From DATJPY01 sp035506135 (GTDB taxonomy: Bacteria > Myxococcota_A > UBA9160 > PR03): a DNA stretch of 64,000 nucleotides. The translations under genes and the position numbers were made by a program. Positions within the stretch are counted from its first letter, which is position 1; the number at the start of each line of letters is the position of its first letter. Below, piece by piece: positions 9,931 to 19,030 of this stretch. The notes beneath the pieces were generated by a model that saw only the letters and a program-made list of their open reading frames with translations, was not told where the DNA came from and did not search any database. Where the stretch lies: the NCBI GenBank assembly GCA_035506135.1, contig DATJPY010000076.1:21579-85578 (forward strand), read 5' to 3'.

Positions 9931-10674
9931 CTAGCGGTCCGGCTCGCGTTCCCACGCGACGGTCAGGTAGTGGTTCGCGAATCCGTGCCGCAGCGTCGAG
10001 CCGATCCGGCGCAGCAGCGAGTCCGGATGCGCCAGGTACCACGAGGGAAGATTGGCGCGGAGCTGCGCGCGGCGGAAGCGGCGCCCGCGCCAGCCGGAGG
10101 CGAGCGCGACCCGCTGCACCTGACGGAGCGCGTCCCGCTCGCGGAGCCGCTGGCGTGCGCCGAGCGCGCGGAACGAGCGCTCGCTGAAGTCGTGCCGGTG
10201 ATGCGGATTCAGATCGACCGACGGCGTCGTCGGCACGGAGGCCACCAGCACGCCGCCGGGGCGCAGCAGCGAGGCCAGGTGGGAGAACAGGCGCTCGGGC
10301 TCGTCCACATGCTCCAGCGTCTCCAGGCTCACGATCGTGTCGAAGCCCTCCGGATCGCGGAACGAGAGCGCGTCGGCGGCGATGAAGCGGGCAGCACCGC
10401 CGCCGTAGCGGGCGTTCGCGTGCGCAATCGCCTCGGTCGAGACGTCGACCCCGACGGCGGGCCCCAGCGAGGGATTCCGCGCGAGCAGGAGCTCCGTGCC
10501 GTAGCCGACGCCGCAGGCGAGGTCGAGCAGCCGACCGGCGCGCGCCACGCGGGCTGCGAACTCGTAGCGCTCGAAGTGCAGTGCGAGCGTCGCCCGCGCC
10601 GCGGCGTCGCCCGGATCGAGCGCGTCGGGGACGAGCCGCTCGAGGCTGTCCGGGTCGAGGGACACGGCGCGCAA
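9931..10674 (-). CDS. Class I SAM-dependent methyltransferase
   Basis: A 247-residue methyltransferase. Motif I is LLDLACGVGYGTELLL (about 49-64), followed by VGVDVSTEAI (motif post-I), FDTIVSLETLEHVDEPERL and LLRPGGVLVASVPTT, the usual motif II/III set. The C-terminal third is Arg-rich and not recognisable. The open frame begins at a TTG (10674); a GTG three codons later (10665) is an equally good start and neither has a clear Shine-Dalgarno. It precedes the GT2 gene by 3 bp, so the two form an operon. A role in modifying a glycan, lipid or quinone is possible; substrate unknown. Confidence 0.87.
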   Translation of the reverse strand: MRAVSLDPDSLERLVPDALDPGDAAARATLALHFERYEFAARVARAGRLLDLACGVGYGTELLLARNPSLGPAVGVDVSTEAIAHANARYGGGAARFIAADALSFRDPEGFDTIVSLETLEHVDEPERLFSHLASLLRPGGVLVASVPTTPSVDLNPHHRHDFSERSFRALGARQRLRERDALRQVQRVALASGWRGRRFRRAQLRANLPSWYLAHPDSLLRRIGSTLRHGFANHYLTVAWEREPDR

Positions 10675-10771
10675 GCCTATCGGCGCGCCGCGGGCCGCGC
10701 CAAAGCCGGCCCTCCCTCCGGCGCCGCCGCTCGGCTAGCTTCGCGTTGCGCGTCCGAGATCGGGGGGGCGT

Positions 10772-13447
<2,676 letters not shown>

Positions 13448-13467
13448 CCCGCGTCGCCTCCGAGGCA

Positions 13468-13512
13468 AGACGATCGTCTGGATCATCCCGCATGCGATCG
13501 CGAAGCGATCGC
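13468..13512. repeat. Palindromes downstream of acnA
   Basis: The 220-bp gap between acnA and the TetR gene holds a perfect 12-bp palindrome AGACGATCGTCT (13468-13479) and two copies of the 8-bp palindrome GCGATCGC (13494-13501 and 13505-13512) separated by GAA. The second pair can also fold as a hairpin. No T-run follows. They may contribute to acnA termination or be protein-binding sites. Confidence 0.6.
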
Positions 13513-13577
13513 GCGCAGCGAGGCGAAGCCGAGCGAAGTCAACAGACGTGCGACCGATCAGCACACGTTCGCTTCCA

Positions 13578-13617
13578 ACAGAATACTCAACCTATCGAAG
13601 CTATAGGCATTTTCTGT
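13578..13617. promoter_or_regulatory. Dyad-symmetric operator candidate upstream of tetR-type gene
   Basis: A nested inverted repeat stands out in an AT-richer island: ACAGAA (13578-13583) pairs with TTCTGT (13612-13617), and inside it CCTAT (13591-13595) pairs with ATAGG (13603-13607). It ends 12 bp upstream of the predicted -35 of the TetR-family gene. TetR regulators commonly bind such palindromes next to their own gene, so autoregulation of the tetR-diiron operon is the likely role (inference). Confidence 0.55.
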
Positions 13618-13629
13618 TCTATCTCGAAC

Positions 13630-13658
13630 TTGCGTTCGGGTTCGAAGCGGCGTAGGCT
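13630..13658 (+). promoter_or_regulatory. Promoter candidate for the TetR-diiron operon
   Basis: TTGCGT (13630-13635) and TAGGCT (13653-13658) are separated by exactly 17 bp. The -10 ends 9 nt before the ATG at 13668 and there is no Shine-Dalgarno in those 9 nt, so transcription would start at or within a few bases of the start codon, giving a leaderless mRNA. Confidence 0.45.
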
Positions 13659-13667
13659 GCGTACTCG

Positions 13668-14324
13668 ATGCCCCGTGCTCCCCGCGGCTCGCTCGTCCGG
13701 CTGGAACGCTCCCGACCCCAGGCACGCGGGGTTGCCACGCGCCGGCGCGTGCTGGCCGCGGCCGAGTCGCTCTTCGCGCGGCGCGGCTATGAGGCGTCGA
13801 GCATGGCCGACGTCGCGGAGCGGGCGCAGGTCGGCGTGGGCACGCTGTATCACCACTTCCCCGACAAGCGCGCGCTGCTCCTGGCGTTGATCGACGACTG
13901 GGGCGACCGCGAGCTCGCGCACCGGCGCACCCACTCGGATCTGGACCAGTTCCTGAGCGAGCGCGCGCGAGACGCGTTCGCGAAGGACCTCCGCCGGAGC
14001 TACGAGAGGCTCGTGCGCGAGGGCGGCTTCTATCTCGTGCTGCTGGAGCTGGCCGAGCGCGACTCCGATGCGCGGCAGCGCCTCAACCGCATCAATCAGC
14101 TCGCGGACGAACGGCTGCGCGACCTCCTGGCGCTGGGTCAGCGGCGCGGCGTGATTCGCGCCGAGATCGACCCGCTGGCTGCGTCGGTGCTGATGCGGCG
14201 CTCGATCGAGGCCGCCGCCACGGAGGTGTTCGTGCACCGCCTGACCGATCCCGCCCCCGAGCGCCTGCTCGAGGGACTGACCGACATGATCAGCCGCTAC
14301 ATCTTCGCAGAGGAGGCGCACTGA
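13668..14324 (+). CDS. TetR/AcrR family transcriptional regulator
   Basis: A 218-residue repressor-type protein. The N-terminal helix-turn-helix occupies about residues 24-70: TRRRVLAAAESLFARRGYEASSM...VGVGTLYHHFPDKRALL, a near-perfect TetR_N signature. The C-terminal ligand domain (about 80-218) is helical and not assignable. It ends one base before the ATG of the diiron protein gene, so the two are almost certainly one operon and the regulator probably controls it in response to a hydrophobic or aromatic ligand (inference). The start has no Shine-Dalgarno but has a -10-like box 9 nt upstream. Confidence 0.93.
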   Translation: MPRAPRGSLVRLERSRPQARGVATRRRVLAAAESLFARRGYEASSMADVAERAQVGVGTLYHHFPDKRALLLALIDDWGDRELAHRRTHSDLDQFLSERARDAFAKDLRRSYERLVREGGFYLVLLELAERDSDARQRLNRINQLADERLRDLLALGQRRGVIRAEIDPLAASVLMRRSIEAAATEVFVHRLTDPAPERLLEGLTDMISRYIFAEEAH

Positions 14325-14325
14325 C

Positions 14326-15423
14326 ATGGGCACGCAACCCGTCGCCCCGCAGCTCGACTGGCAGGTCCTCGACACCTACAAGACGCCGATGGACGTCGCC
14401 TGGCAGTTCGACTACGCGATCGACATCGAGAAGCTCCGAAACCTGTACTCCAAGGCGAAGCAGAATCAGTGGGACGGCGAGCAGCAGCTCGACTGGTCGA
14501 TCGAGGTCGATCCGTCCAAGCCCATCGTGGGCGAGGATCGCTTCGCATTCCTCCGGATGCCGTTCATCCAGCGGCTGTCGAAGGCGCAGCGCGAGACCTT
14601 CACCGCGCACGCCACCGCGCAGCTCCTGTCGCAGTTCCTGCACGGCGAGCAGGGCGCACTGATGACAGCGGCCGCGGTGACGCACGCCTGTCCGGACTAC
14701 GAGGCCAAGCTCTACGGTGCCACGCAGACCATGGACGAGGCGAGGCACGTCGAGGTGTACGAGCGCTATGTGCGCAAGCTGGCCATCGTGTACCCGATCT
14801 CGCCGTGGCTGAAGGAGGTCATCGACCTGACGCTGCAGGCGAATCACTTCGTGAAGATCCTGATCGGAATGAACATGGTCGTCGAGGGCCTCGCGCTCGC
14901 GGCGTTCCACAACATGCGCCGCCAGGCGACCTGTCCGCTGCTGCGGAATCTCACCCACTACGTTCTCCAGGACGAATCGCGCCACGTCGCGTTCGGCAAC
15001 GTGTACGTGAAGGAGACCATCGCCGGCATGCACCCGGACGACCGCGAGGACGTCGCGCAGTTCGCGTTCGAGGCCGTGAAGAGCATGGTCGACTCACAGG
15101 GCGGCGTGGACGGGACCGGTCAGCGCAGGCGCGATCCCGGCTTCATCAAGGTGCTCGAGCACTGCGACATCGACCCGAACGACTTCCTCAAGGGCCTGAT
15201 CGAGGCGGGCGCGGCCGGCATCAACGCCAAGCTGCCGCCGGGTCACATCCACAGCTTCAAGGACCTGATGATGCCGGCGCTGGTACGCGTGGGTGCAGTC
15301 ACCCCGCGCACGCGCGAGCTCTATGCCGCGCAGAACATCCCGGTCTGGGAGGATGCGAGCGTGCTGGAGGCGATGGAGGACGCCAGCACCGGCGACATCG
15401 TGATGCCGGAGACGAAGCACTGA
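14326..15423 (+). CDS. Ferritin-like diiron protein (R2/oxygenase-like)
   Basis: A 365-residue all-helical protein with the full ferritin-like diiron ligand set: E108 (HGEQGA), E138 and H141 (MDEARHVEVY), E187 (VVEGLA), E217 and H220 (QDESRHVAFG). The paired ExxH motifs on separate helix pairs are those of R2 ribonucleotide reductases, soluble monooxygenase hydroxylases and acyl-ACP desaturases. The protein lacks the R2 C-terminal tail and its length suits a stand-alone oxygenase or N-oxygenase. Reaction and substrate are unknown. It directly follows the TetR gene (1-bp gap), suggesting substrate-induced expression. It converges on the pterin dehydratase gene. Confidence 0.88.
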   Translation: MGTQPVAPQLDWQVLDTYKTPMDVAWQFDYAIDIEKLRNLYSKAKQNQWDGEQQLDWSIEVDPSKPIVGEDRFAFLRMPFIQRLSKAQRETFTAHATAQLLSQFLHGEQGALMTAAAVTHACPDYEAKLYGATQTMDEARHVEVYERYVRKLAIVYPISPWLKEVIDLTLQANHFVKILIGMNMVVEGLALAAFHNMRRQATCPLLRNLTHYVLQDESRHVAFGNVYVKETIAGMHPDDREDVAQFAFEAVKSMVDSQGGVDGTGQRRRDPGFIKVLEHCDIDPNDFLKGLIEAGAAGINAKLPPGHIHSFKDLMMPALVRVGAVTPRTRELYAAQNIPVWEDASVLEAMEDASTGDIVMPETKH

Positions 15424-15424
15424 G

Positions 15425-15772
15425 TCATAGGGCGTCGCACCGGGCGGCGAAGACGAAGTCGCTCTCGGTGAGGCCGTCGATCGTGTGCGTCCAGATCGCG
15501 ACGCGCACCTTGCCCCAGGCGAGGAAGAGATCGGGGTGGTGCTGCTGCTCCTCGGCCATCGCGCCGACCCGGTTCACGTAGGCGAGCGCATCGGCGAAGT
15601 TCGAGAAGCGGTATTCCTTCTCGAGGTGGTGCTCGTCGACGACGCGCCAGCCGCTGTCGGGACCGCCGAGCTGGCGCAGCAGGTCGGCGAGCGCCTCGCC
15701 GCGGAGCGGCGCCACGCCGCCGCGGCACGGCACGCATCGCTTGCTCGCGAGCGCGCTCGAGGTGGGGGTCAG
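15425..15772 (-). CDS. Pterin-4a-carbinolamine dehydratase (CTG start proposed)
   Basis: A PhhB/DCoH-type protein that dehydrates 4a-hydroxytetrahydropterin, normally supporting aromatic amino acid hydroxylases. The fold signature is complete: KRCVPCRGG near the N-terminus, W42, YRFSNFADALAYVNRVG and the catalytic EEQQHHPDL (H78, H79), ending IDGLTESDFVFAA. Family members usually start a few residues before KRCVPC. The only codon there is a CTG at 15772 that overlaps the stop of the upstream peptide gene as CTGA, giving 115 residues. The alternatives are a GTG at 15733 (starting VPC, losing conserved residues) or a GTG at 15817 inside the upstream gene. No aromatic amino acid hydroxylase gene is in the window. 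Confidence 0.88.
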   Translation of the reverse strand: MTPTSSALASKRCVPCRGGVAPLRGEALADLLRQLGGPDSGWRVVDEHHLEKEYRFSNFADALAYVNRVGAMAEEQQHHPDLFLAWGKVRVAIWTHTIDGLTESDFVFAARCDAL

Positions 15773-15915
15773 AAGAGCGGCTGGCCCTCGTCCGGCGCGT
15801 AGGCGCTGATCTCGCACGCCAGCGAGATCACCTCGAAGGCCGGGCGCTGCCAGCTTGGACGGGTTTGGCGGGCGTCGCGGGCCGGAACGACCTTGGGCTC
15901 GGCTTCGTGCTGCAT
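15769..15915 (-). CDS. pqqA: PqqA-like RiPP precursor peptide, 48 residues
   Basis: A short gene with a strong GGAGGA Shine-Dalgarno 5 nt before ATG 15915. The peptide has an Arg/Pro-rich leader (1-20) and a C-terminal core with the PqqA pattern W22-x2-P25-x-F27...L32-x2-E35-I-S-A-Y39, the E-x3-Y being the pair that the radical-SAM enzyme PqqE crosslinks to build pyrroloquinoline quinone. The leader is longer than in most PqqA peptides (22-30 residues). No pqqB, C, D or E gene is in the window, so it is an orphan here. Its stop overlaps the proposed CTG start of the pterin dehydratase gene. A PQQ-unrelated RiPP with the same crosslink chemistry is an alternative. Confidence 0.72.
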   Translation of the reverse strand: MQHEAEPKVVPARDARQTRPSWQRPAFEVISLACEISAYAPDEGQPLF

Positions 15916-15948
15916 GGATCCTCCGAAGTTCCAACGGATAGCACCGGG

Positions 15949-16956
15949 CTAGCGAAGCAGCACGTCGCACGCGAAGCGGATCCGGCGGACGAGGCGGCCG
16001 AAGGCATTGTGGTGGATGTTGCGGCGCAGCCGCACCAGCAGCCGGCGCTCCAGCGCATAGCGGTTCCACGCGCGCGGCCGGCGCCGCCCCGAAGGCGCGG
16101 CCGCGTCGAGCTGCGCCAGGATGCTCGCGCGTGGGTAGCCCCACGCCTCGAGGTCCGGGTCGAGCAGATGGTCGAGGATCTCGCGCGCCTGCGCGCACTT
16201 CGAGGGATCGTCCGCCAGCTCGGCGGCCCACTTCGCGACCGAGGAGGTGGTCGGACGGCTCTGCGCCGCGACCCCGATCGGATCGCCGAGGCCGGCGGCC
16301 GCCCGCGGCGACTCCCCGTCGCGCCCGTACTCGACCATGGCGGGCTCGAACTCGATGCCGAGGAAGCCCGCCACCCGCCGCATCTCGCGCTCGGGCTCGC
16401 GCACGAGCTCCTCGTAACGGAGATGGACCATCGGCACCGGCCGCTCGCGCAGGAAGCGCCCGATCGCGGGCACGTAGCGCTCGAGCAACGGGTTCCACGC
16501 GTGCGCCACGCGATGGTCGCCGTCGAAGAACGACTCCACGTAGGACGACCAGATCGCGAGCGGGTGGCGCGTCAGCACCACGTAGCGCGCCTTCGGATAG
16601 AGCTTCACGAGGAAGTCGAGGATCAGCGCGTAGGCCGGCGTCTTCTCGAGCAGGATCTCGCCGCCCGCACCCACGAGCAGGCGCGCGTAGATGGCGTCGC
16701 TGCACGCTCGCAGCGCCGCGAGGTAGTCCTCCTCGCCTCCGGGCAGCGACGCCACCAGCTCGTGCGCGGCCTGGCGCGCGATCACCGGGTCGTACGGCGC
16801 CTTCTCGACCGCGCCGTAGTACCCGAGGTGCGCGAGCGGCGTCAGCAGATGCGTTTCGGCGGGCGCGTGGATGACGGAGTGCGCGCCGAGCATCCGCGCG
16901 GTCAGCGTCGACCCGGAGCGGGGCGAGCCGATCAGGAAGACGAGGCGCTCCTCCAT
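15949..16956 (-). CDS. Sulfotransferase family protein
   Basis: A 335-residue P-loop-like sulfotransferase. The 5'-phosphosulfate loop is FLIGSPRSGSTLTARMLG (about 6-23) and the 3'-phosphate region is YVVLTRHPLAIWSSYVES (about 143-160). LRYEELVREPEREMRRVAGFLGIEF is the conserved segment closing the PAPS site. It would move sulfate from PAPS to an alcohol on a glycan, lipid or small molecule. ATG 16956 is 8 bp downstream of the GH1 glucosidase stop, so the two are coupled; a glycoside-modifying pairing is possible but unproven. The C-terminal 50 residues are Arg-rich. Confidence 0.9.
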   Translation of the reverse strand: MEERLVFLIGSPRSGSTLTARMLGAHSVIHAPAETHLLTPLAHLGYYGAVEKAPYDPVIARQAAHELVASLPGGEEDYLAALRACSDAIYARLLVGAGGEILLEKTPAYALILDFLVKLYPKARYVVLTRHPLAIWSSYVESFFDGDHRVAHAWNPLLERYVPAIGRFLRERPVPMVHLRYEELVREPEREMRRVAGFLGIEFEPAMVEYGRDGESPRAAAGLGDPIGVAAQSRPTTSSVAKWAAELADDPSKCAQAREILDHLLDPDLEAWGYPRASILAQLDAAAPSGRRRPRAWNRYALERRLLVRLRRNIHHNAFGRLVRRIRFACDVLLR

Positions 16957-16964
16957 CGGCCCCT

Positions 16965-18326
16965 CTAGACGTCGATCGCGTTCTCGCTGGCCACGCGTCC
17001 GAACCAGCGGCCCGACTCCTTCAGCGTGCGCTCGCCGGTCGCGAAGTCGACCCACGCCAGGCCGAAGCGCTGGTGGTAGCCCTCGGCCCACTCGAAGTTG
17101 TCGAGCAGGGTCCACGCGTGATAGCCGCGCACGTCCGCGCCGTCGCGGATGGCGCGATGCACGGCCGCCAGGTAGCCCTGGTAGAACTCGATGCGCCGGC
17201 CGTCGTGGATCACGCCGTTGGCGTCGGGCGCATCGCCGTACGAGCAGCCGTTCTCGGTCACCTCGATCACCGGGCGATCGAAGTCGCGCGTGATCCGAGT
17301 GAGGATCTGGTACAGCGAGTCGGGCCACACCTCCCAGCCGAACTCGGTCTTCGGACCGACGTCGCCGCCGAAGGGCAGAGCCGGCACGGCGCCGAGGTTG
17401 AGCGCGTGGCCGTCGAGCGGCACGGCCTTCACGATCGTGCGCGTGTACAGGTTCACGCCGACGAAGTCGAGCGGCGCGCGCATGCGCTCGAAGTCGCCGT
17501 CTTTCACGCCCATCACGTCCGTGGGCAGGCCGGCCGGGTGCGCCTCGGGATAGCGGCCGCGCAGGGCGGGGCGCAGGAACCACTCGTTGACGAAGCGGTG
17601 CCAGCGCTCGGCGGCGTCGCGGTCGGCGCTCGAATCGGTGAGCGGCTCGCACGCCGTGGTGTTGAAGGCGGTGCCGACCACGGAGCGCGGCAGCGCGGCC
17701 TTGATCGCACGGAAGGCCTCGCCGTGCGCGAGGTTCACCGTGTGCGTCGCGCGCAGGAAGGCGTCCGGCTCGCGGCGCCCGGGAGCATGGATCCCCATCA
17801 GGTAGCCGCAGGCCGTGAACACGTTCGGCTCGTTGAAGATCATCCAGTGCGGCACGCGGTCGCCGAGCGCCCGGACCACGATCTCCGCGTACTCCGCGAA
17901 GCGGCTGGCCAGGTCGCGGTTGGGCCAGCCGCCCGCGTCCTCGAGCGCTTGCGGGAGGTCCCAGTGGTAGAGCGTCGGGAATGGGCGGATGCCGGCGTCG
18001 AGCAGACCGTCGACGAGGCGGCGGTAGTAGTCGAGCCCGGCGCGGTTCGGCGCGCCGCGTCCGCTCGGCTGGATGCGCGGCCAGGCGATCGAGAAGCGAT
18101 AGCTGTTCAGGTTCATCGCCTGCTGCAGCGCGACGTCGTCGCGCCAGCGGTGGTACGAATCGCAGGCGACGTCGCCGGTCTGGCCGGCCTTGATCTTGCC
18201 GGGCGTGTGGCTGAAGCGGTCCCAGATCGACTCGCCCTTGCCGTCCTCGCGCGCGGCGCCCTCGATCTGGTAGGAGGCCGTCGCCGTGCCCCAGCGGAAG
18301 CCCTGCGGAAACTCGAGCCGCGCCAC
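16965..18326 (-). CDS. Glycoside hydrolase family 1 beta-glucosidase
   Basis: A 453-residue retaining GH1 enzyme. It opens LEFPQGFRWGTATASYQIEGA, the family N-terminal signature; the acid/base glutamate is in MIFNEPNVF and the nucleophile in EVTENGCSY. GYHAWTLLDNFEWAEGY and RFGLAWVDF complete the aglycone/glycone pocket. No signal peptide, so it is cytoplasmic. The GTG at 18326 is favoured because AGGAGG lies 9 nt upstream; another GTG at 18335 has that sequence abutting it. The gene starts 1 bp after the peroxiredoxin stop. Substrate is probably a beta-glucoside, exact linkage unknown. Confidence 0.95.
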   Translation of the reverse strand: MARLEFPQGFRWGTATASYQIEGAAREDGKGESIWDRFSHTPGKIKAGQTGDVACDSYHRWRDDVALQQAMNLNSYRFSIAWPRIQPSGRGAPNRAGLDYYRRLVDGLLDAGIRPFPTLYHWDLPQALEDAGGWPNRDLASRFAEYAEIVVRALGDRVPHWMIFNEPNVFTACGYLMGIHAPGRREPDAFLRATHTVNLAHGEAFRAIKAALPRSVVGTAFNTTACEPLTDSSADRDAAERWHRFVNEWFLRPALRGRYPEAHPAGLPTDVMGVKDGDFERMRAPLDFVGVNLYTRTIVKAVPLDGHALNLGAVPALPFGGDVGPKTEFGWEVWPDSLYQILTRITRDFDRPVIEVTENGCSYGDAPDANGVIHDGRRIEFYQGYLAAVHRAIRDGADVRGYHAWTLLDNFEWAEGYHQRFGLAWVDFATGERTLKESGRWFGRVASENAIDV

Positions 18327-18327
18327 G

Positions 18328-18804
18328 CTACGCACCCTCCTGCAGCGCCTCGAGCACCTGCTCGGGATGCGCTTCGGCCTTGGCCACGCGGGCCCAGTGC
18401 TTCTTCACCTTGCCGTCCGGCCCGATCCAGACGGTCGAGCGGATCACGCCGGTCGTCTTCTTGCCGTACATCATCTTCTCGCCCCAGGCGCCGTAGCGGC
18501 TCATCATCTTCTTGTCGGGGTCGGAGAGGAGCGGGAAGGGGAGACGGTACTTGCGCGCGAAGCGCTGGTGCGACTCGCCCGAGTCCGGGGACACGCCGAG
18601 CACCACCGCGCCGAGCTTCTGGATCTCCTTCCAGGCGTCGCGGAAGCCGCAGGCCTCCTTCGTGCACCCGGGCGTGTCGTCGCGCGGGTAGAAGTAAACG
18701 ACCACGGTCTTCCCGGCGAAGTCCGCGAGCGAGACCTTCTTGCCCTCGGCGTCCTCCAGGGTGAACGCGGGCGCGGCTCGGCCGACTTGGAGCGTCACGG
18801 GCAT
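18328..18804 (-). CDS. bcp: Thioredoxin-dependent peroxiredoxin, BCP/PrxQ type
   Basis: A 158-residue thiol peroxidase. The active-site segment YPRDDTPGCTKEACGF has the peroxidatic C47 and the resolving C52 five residues later, which defines the atypical 2-Cys PrxQ/BCP class. GVSPDSGESHQRF and WARVAKAEAHPEQVLEAL are also typical. It reduces H2O2 and lipid hydroperoxides in the cytoplasm using thioredoxin. ATG 18804 is preceded by GGAGGA. It heads a leftward cluster (peroxiredoxin, glucosidase, sulfotransferase, PqqA-like peptide, pterin dehydratase) with gaps of 1 to 33 bp. Confidence 0.95.
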   Translation of the reverse strand: MPVTLQVGRAAPAFTLEDAEGKKVSLADFAGKTVVVYFYPRDDTPGCTKEACGFRDAWKEIQKLGAVVLGVSPDSGESHQRFARKYRLPFPLLSDPDKKMMSRYGAWGEKMMYGKKTTGVIRSTVWIGPDGKVKKHWARVAKAEAHPEQVLEALQEGA

Positions 18805-18830
18805 TCCTCCGGGTCCCCTCGGGTCCCCGA

Positions 18831-18864
18831 CTCGATCCGCGGGTCCCTCTCGATCCGCGGGTCC
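18831..18864. repeat. 16-bp perfect tandem repeat in the Prx/RND intergenic region
   Basis: CTCGATCCGCGGGTCC occurs at 18831-18846 and 18849-18864 (18-bp period), preceded by two further GGGTCCC units. It lies 27 bp upstream of the peroxiredoxin start in the 226-bp region separating it from the RND adaptor. Further right, an AGTCTAACGT element (18917-18926) carries -10-like boxes for both directions (TAGACT on minus, TAACGT on plus). Nothing else recognisable is present in this gap. Confidence 0.65.
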
Positions 18865-19030
18865 ATCGAACGGCGGACCAGGCGTCCGCGTCGAGGGCGG
18901 CGGCGAGCGGGCACACAGTCTAACGTGGCCGCCCGCCGCGAGGTCGCGCGAAGCGCGGGGGCCTCGAAACCGTCCTACCCTTCCGACATCGCACTGGGGC
19001 TTCGCCGCCCCTCGGCTCCAAGGGTCCGCC

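Noticed and set aside
15425..16705. A 426-codon frame that would fuse upstream sequence to the pterin dehydratase
   Set aside because: The added sequence is Arg-rich and antisense-like, and it runs through the PqqA-like gene and sulfotransferase in another phase; only the last 115 codons match a family.
18740..19030. An upstream extension of the RND adaptor to 496 residues
   Set aside because: The extra 97 residues lie opposite the peroxiredoxin start, show no homology, and would bury the signal sequence.
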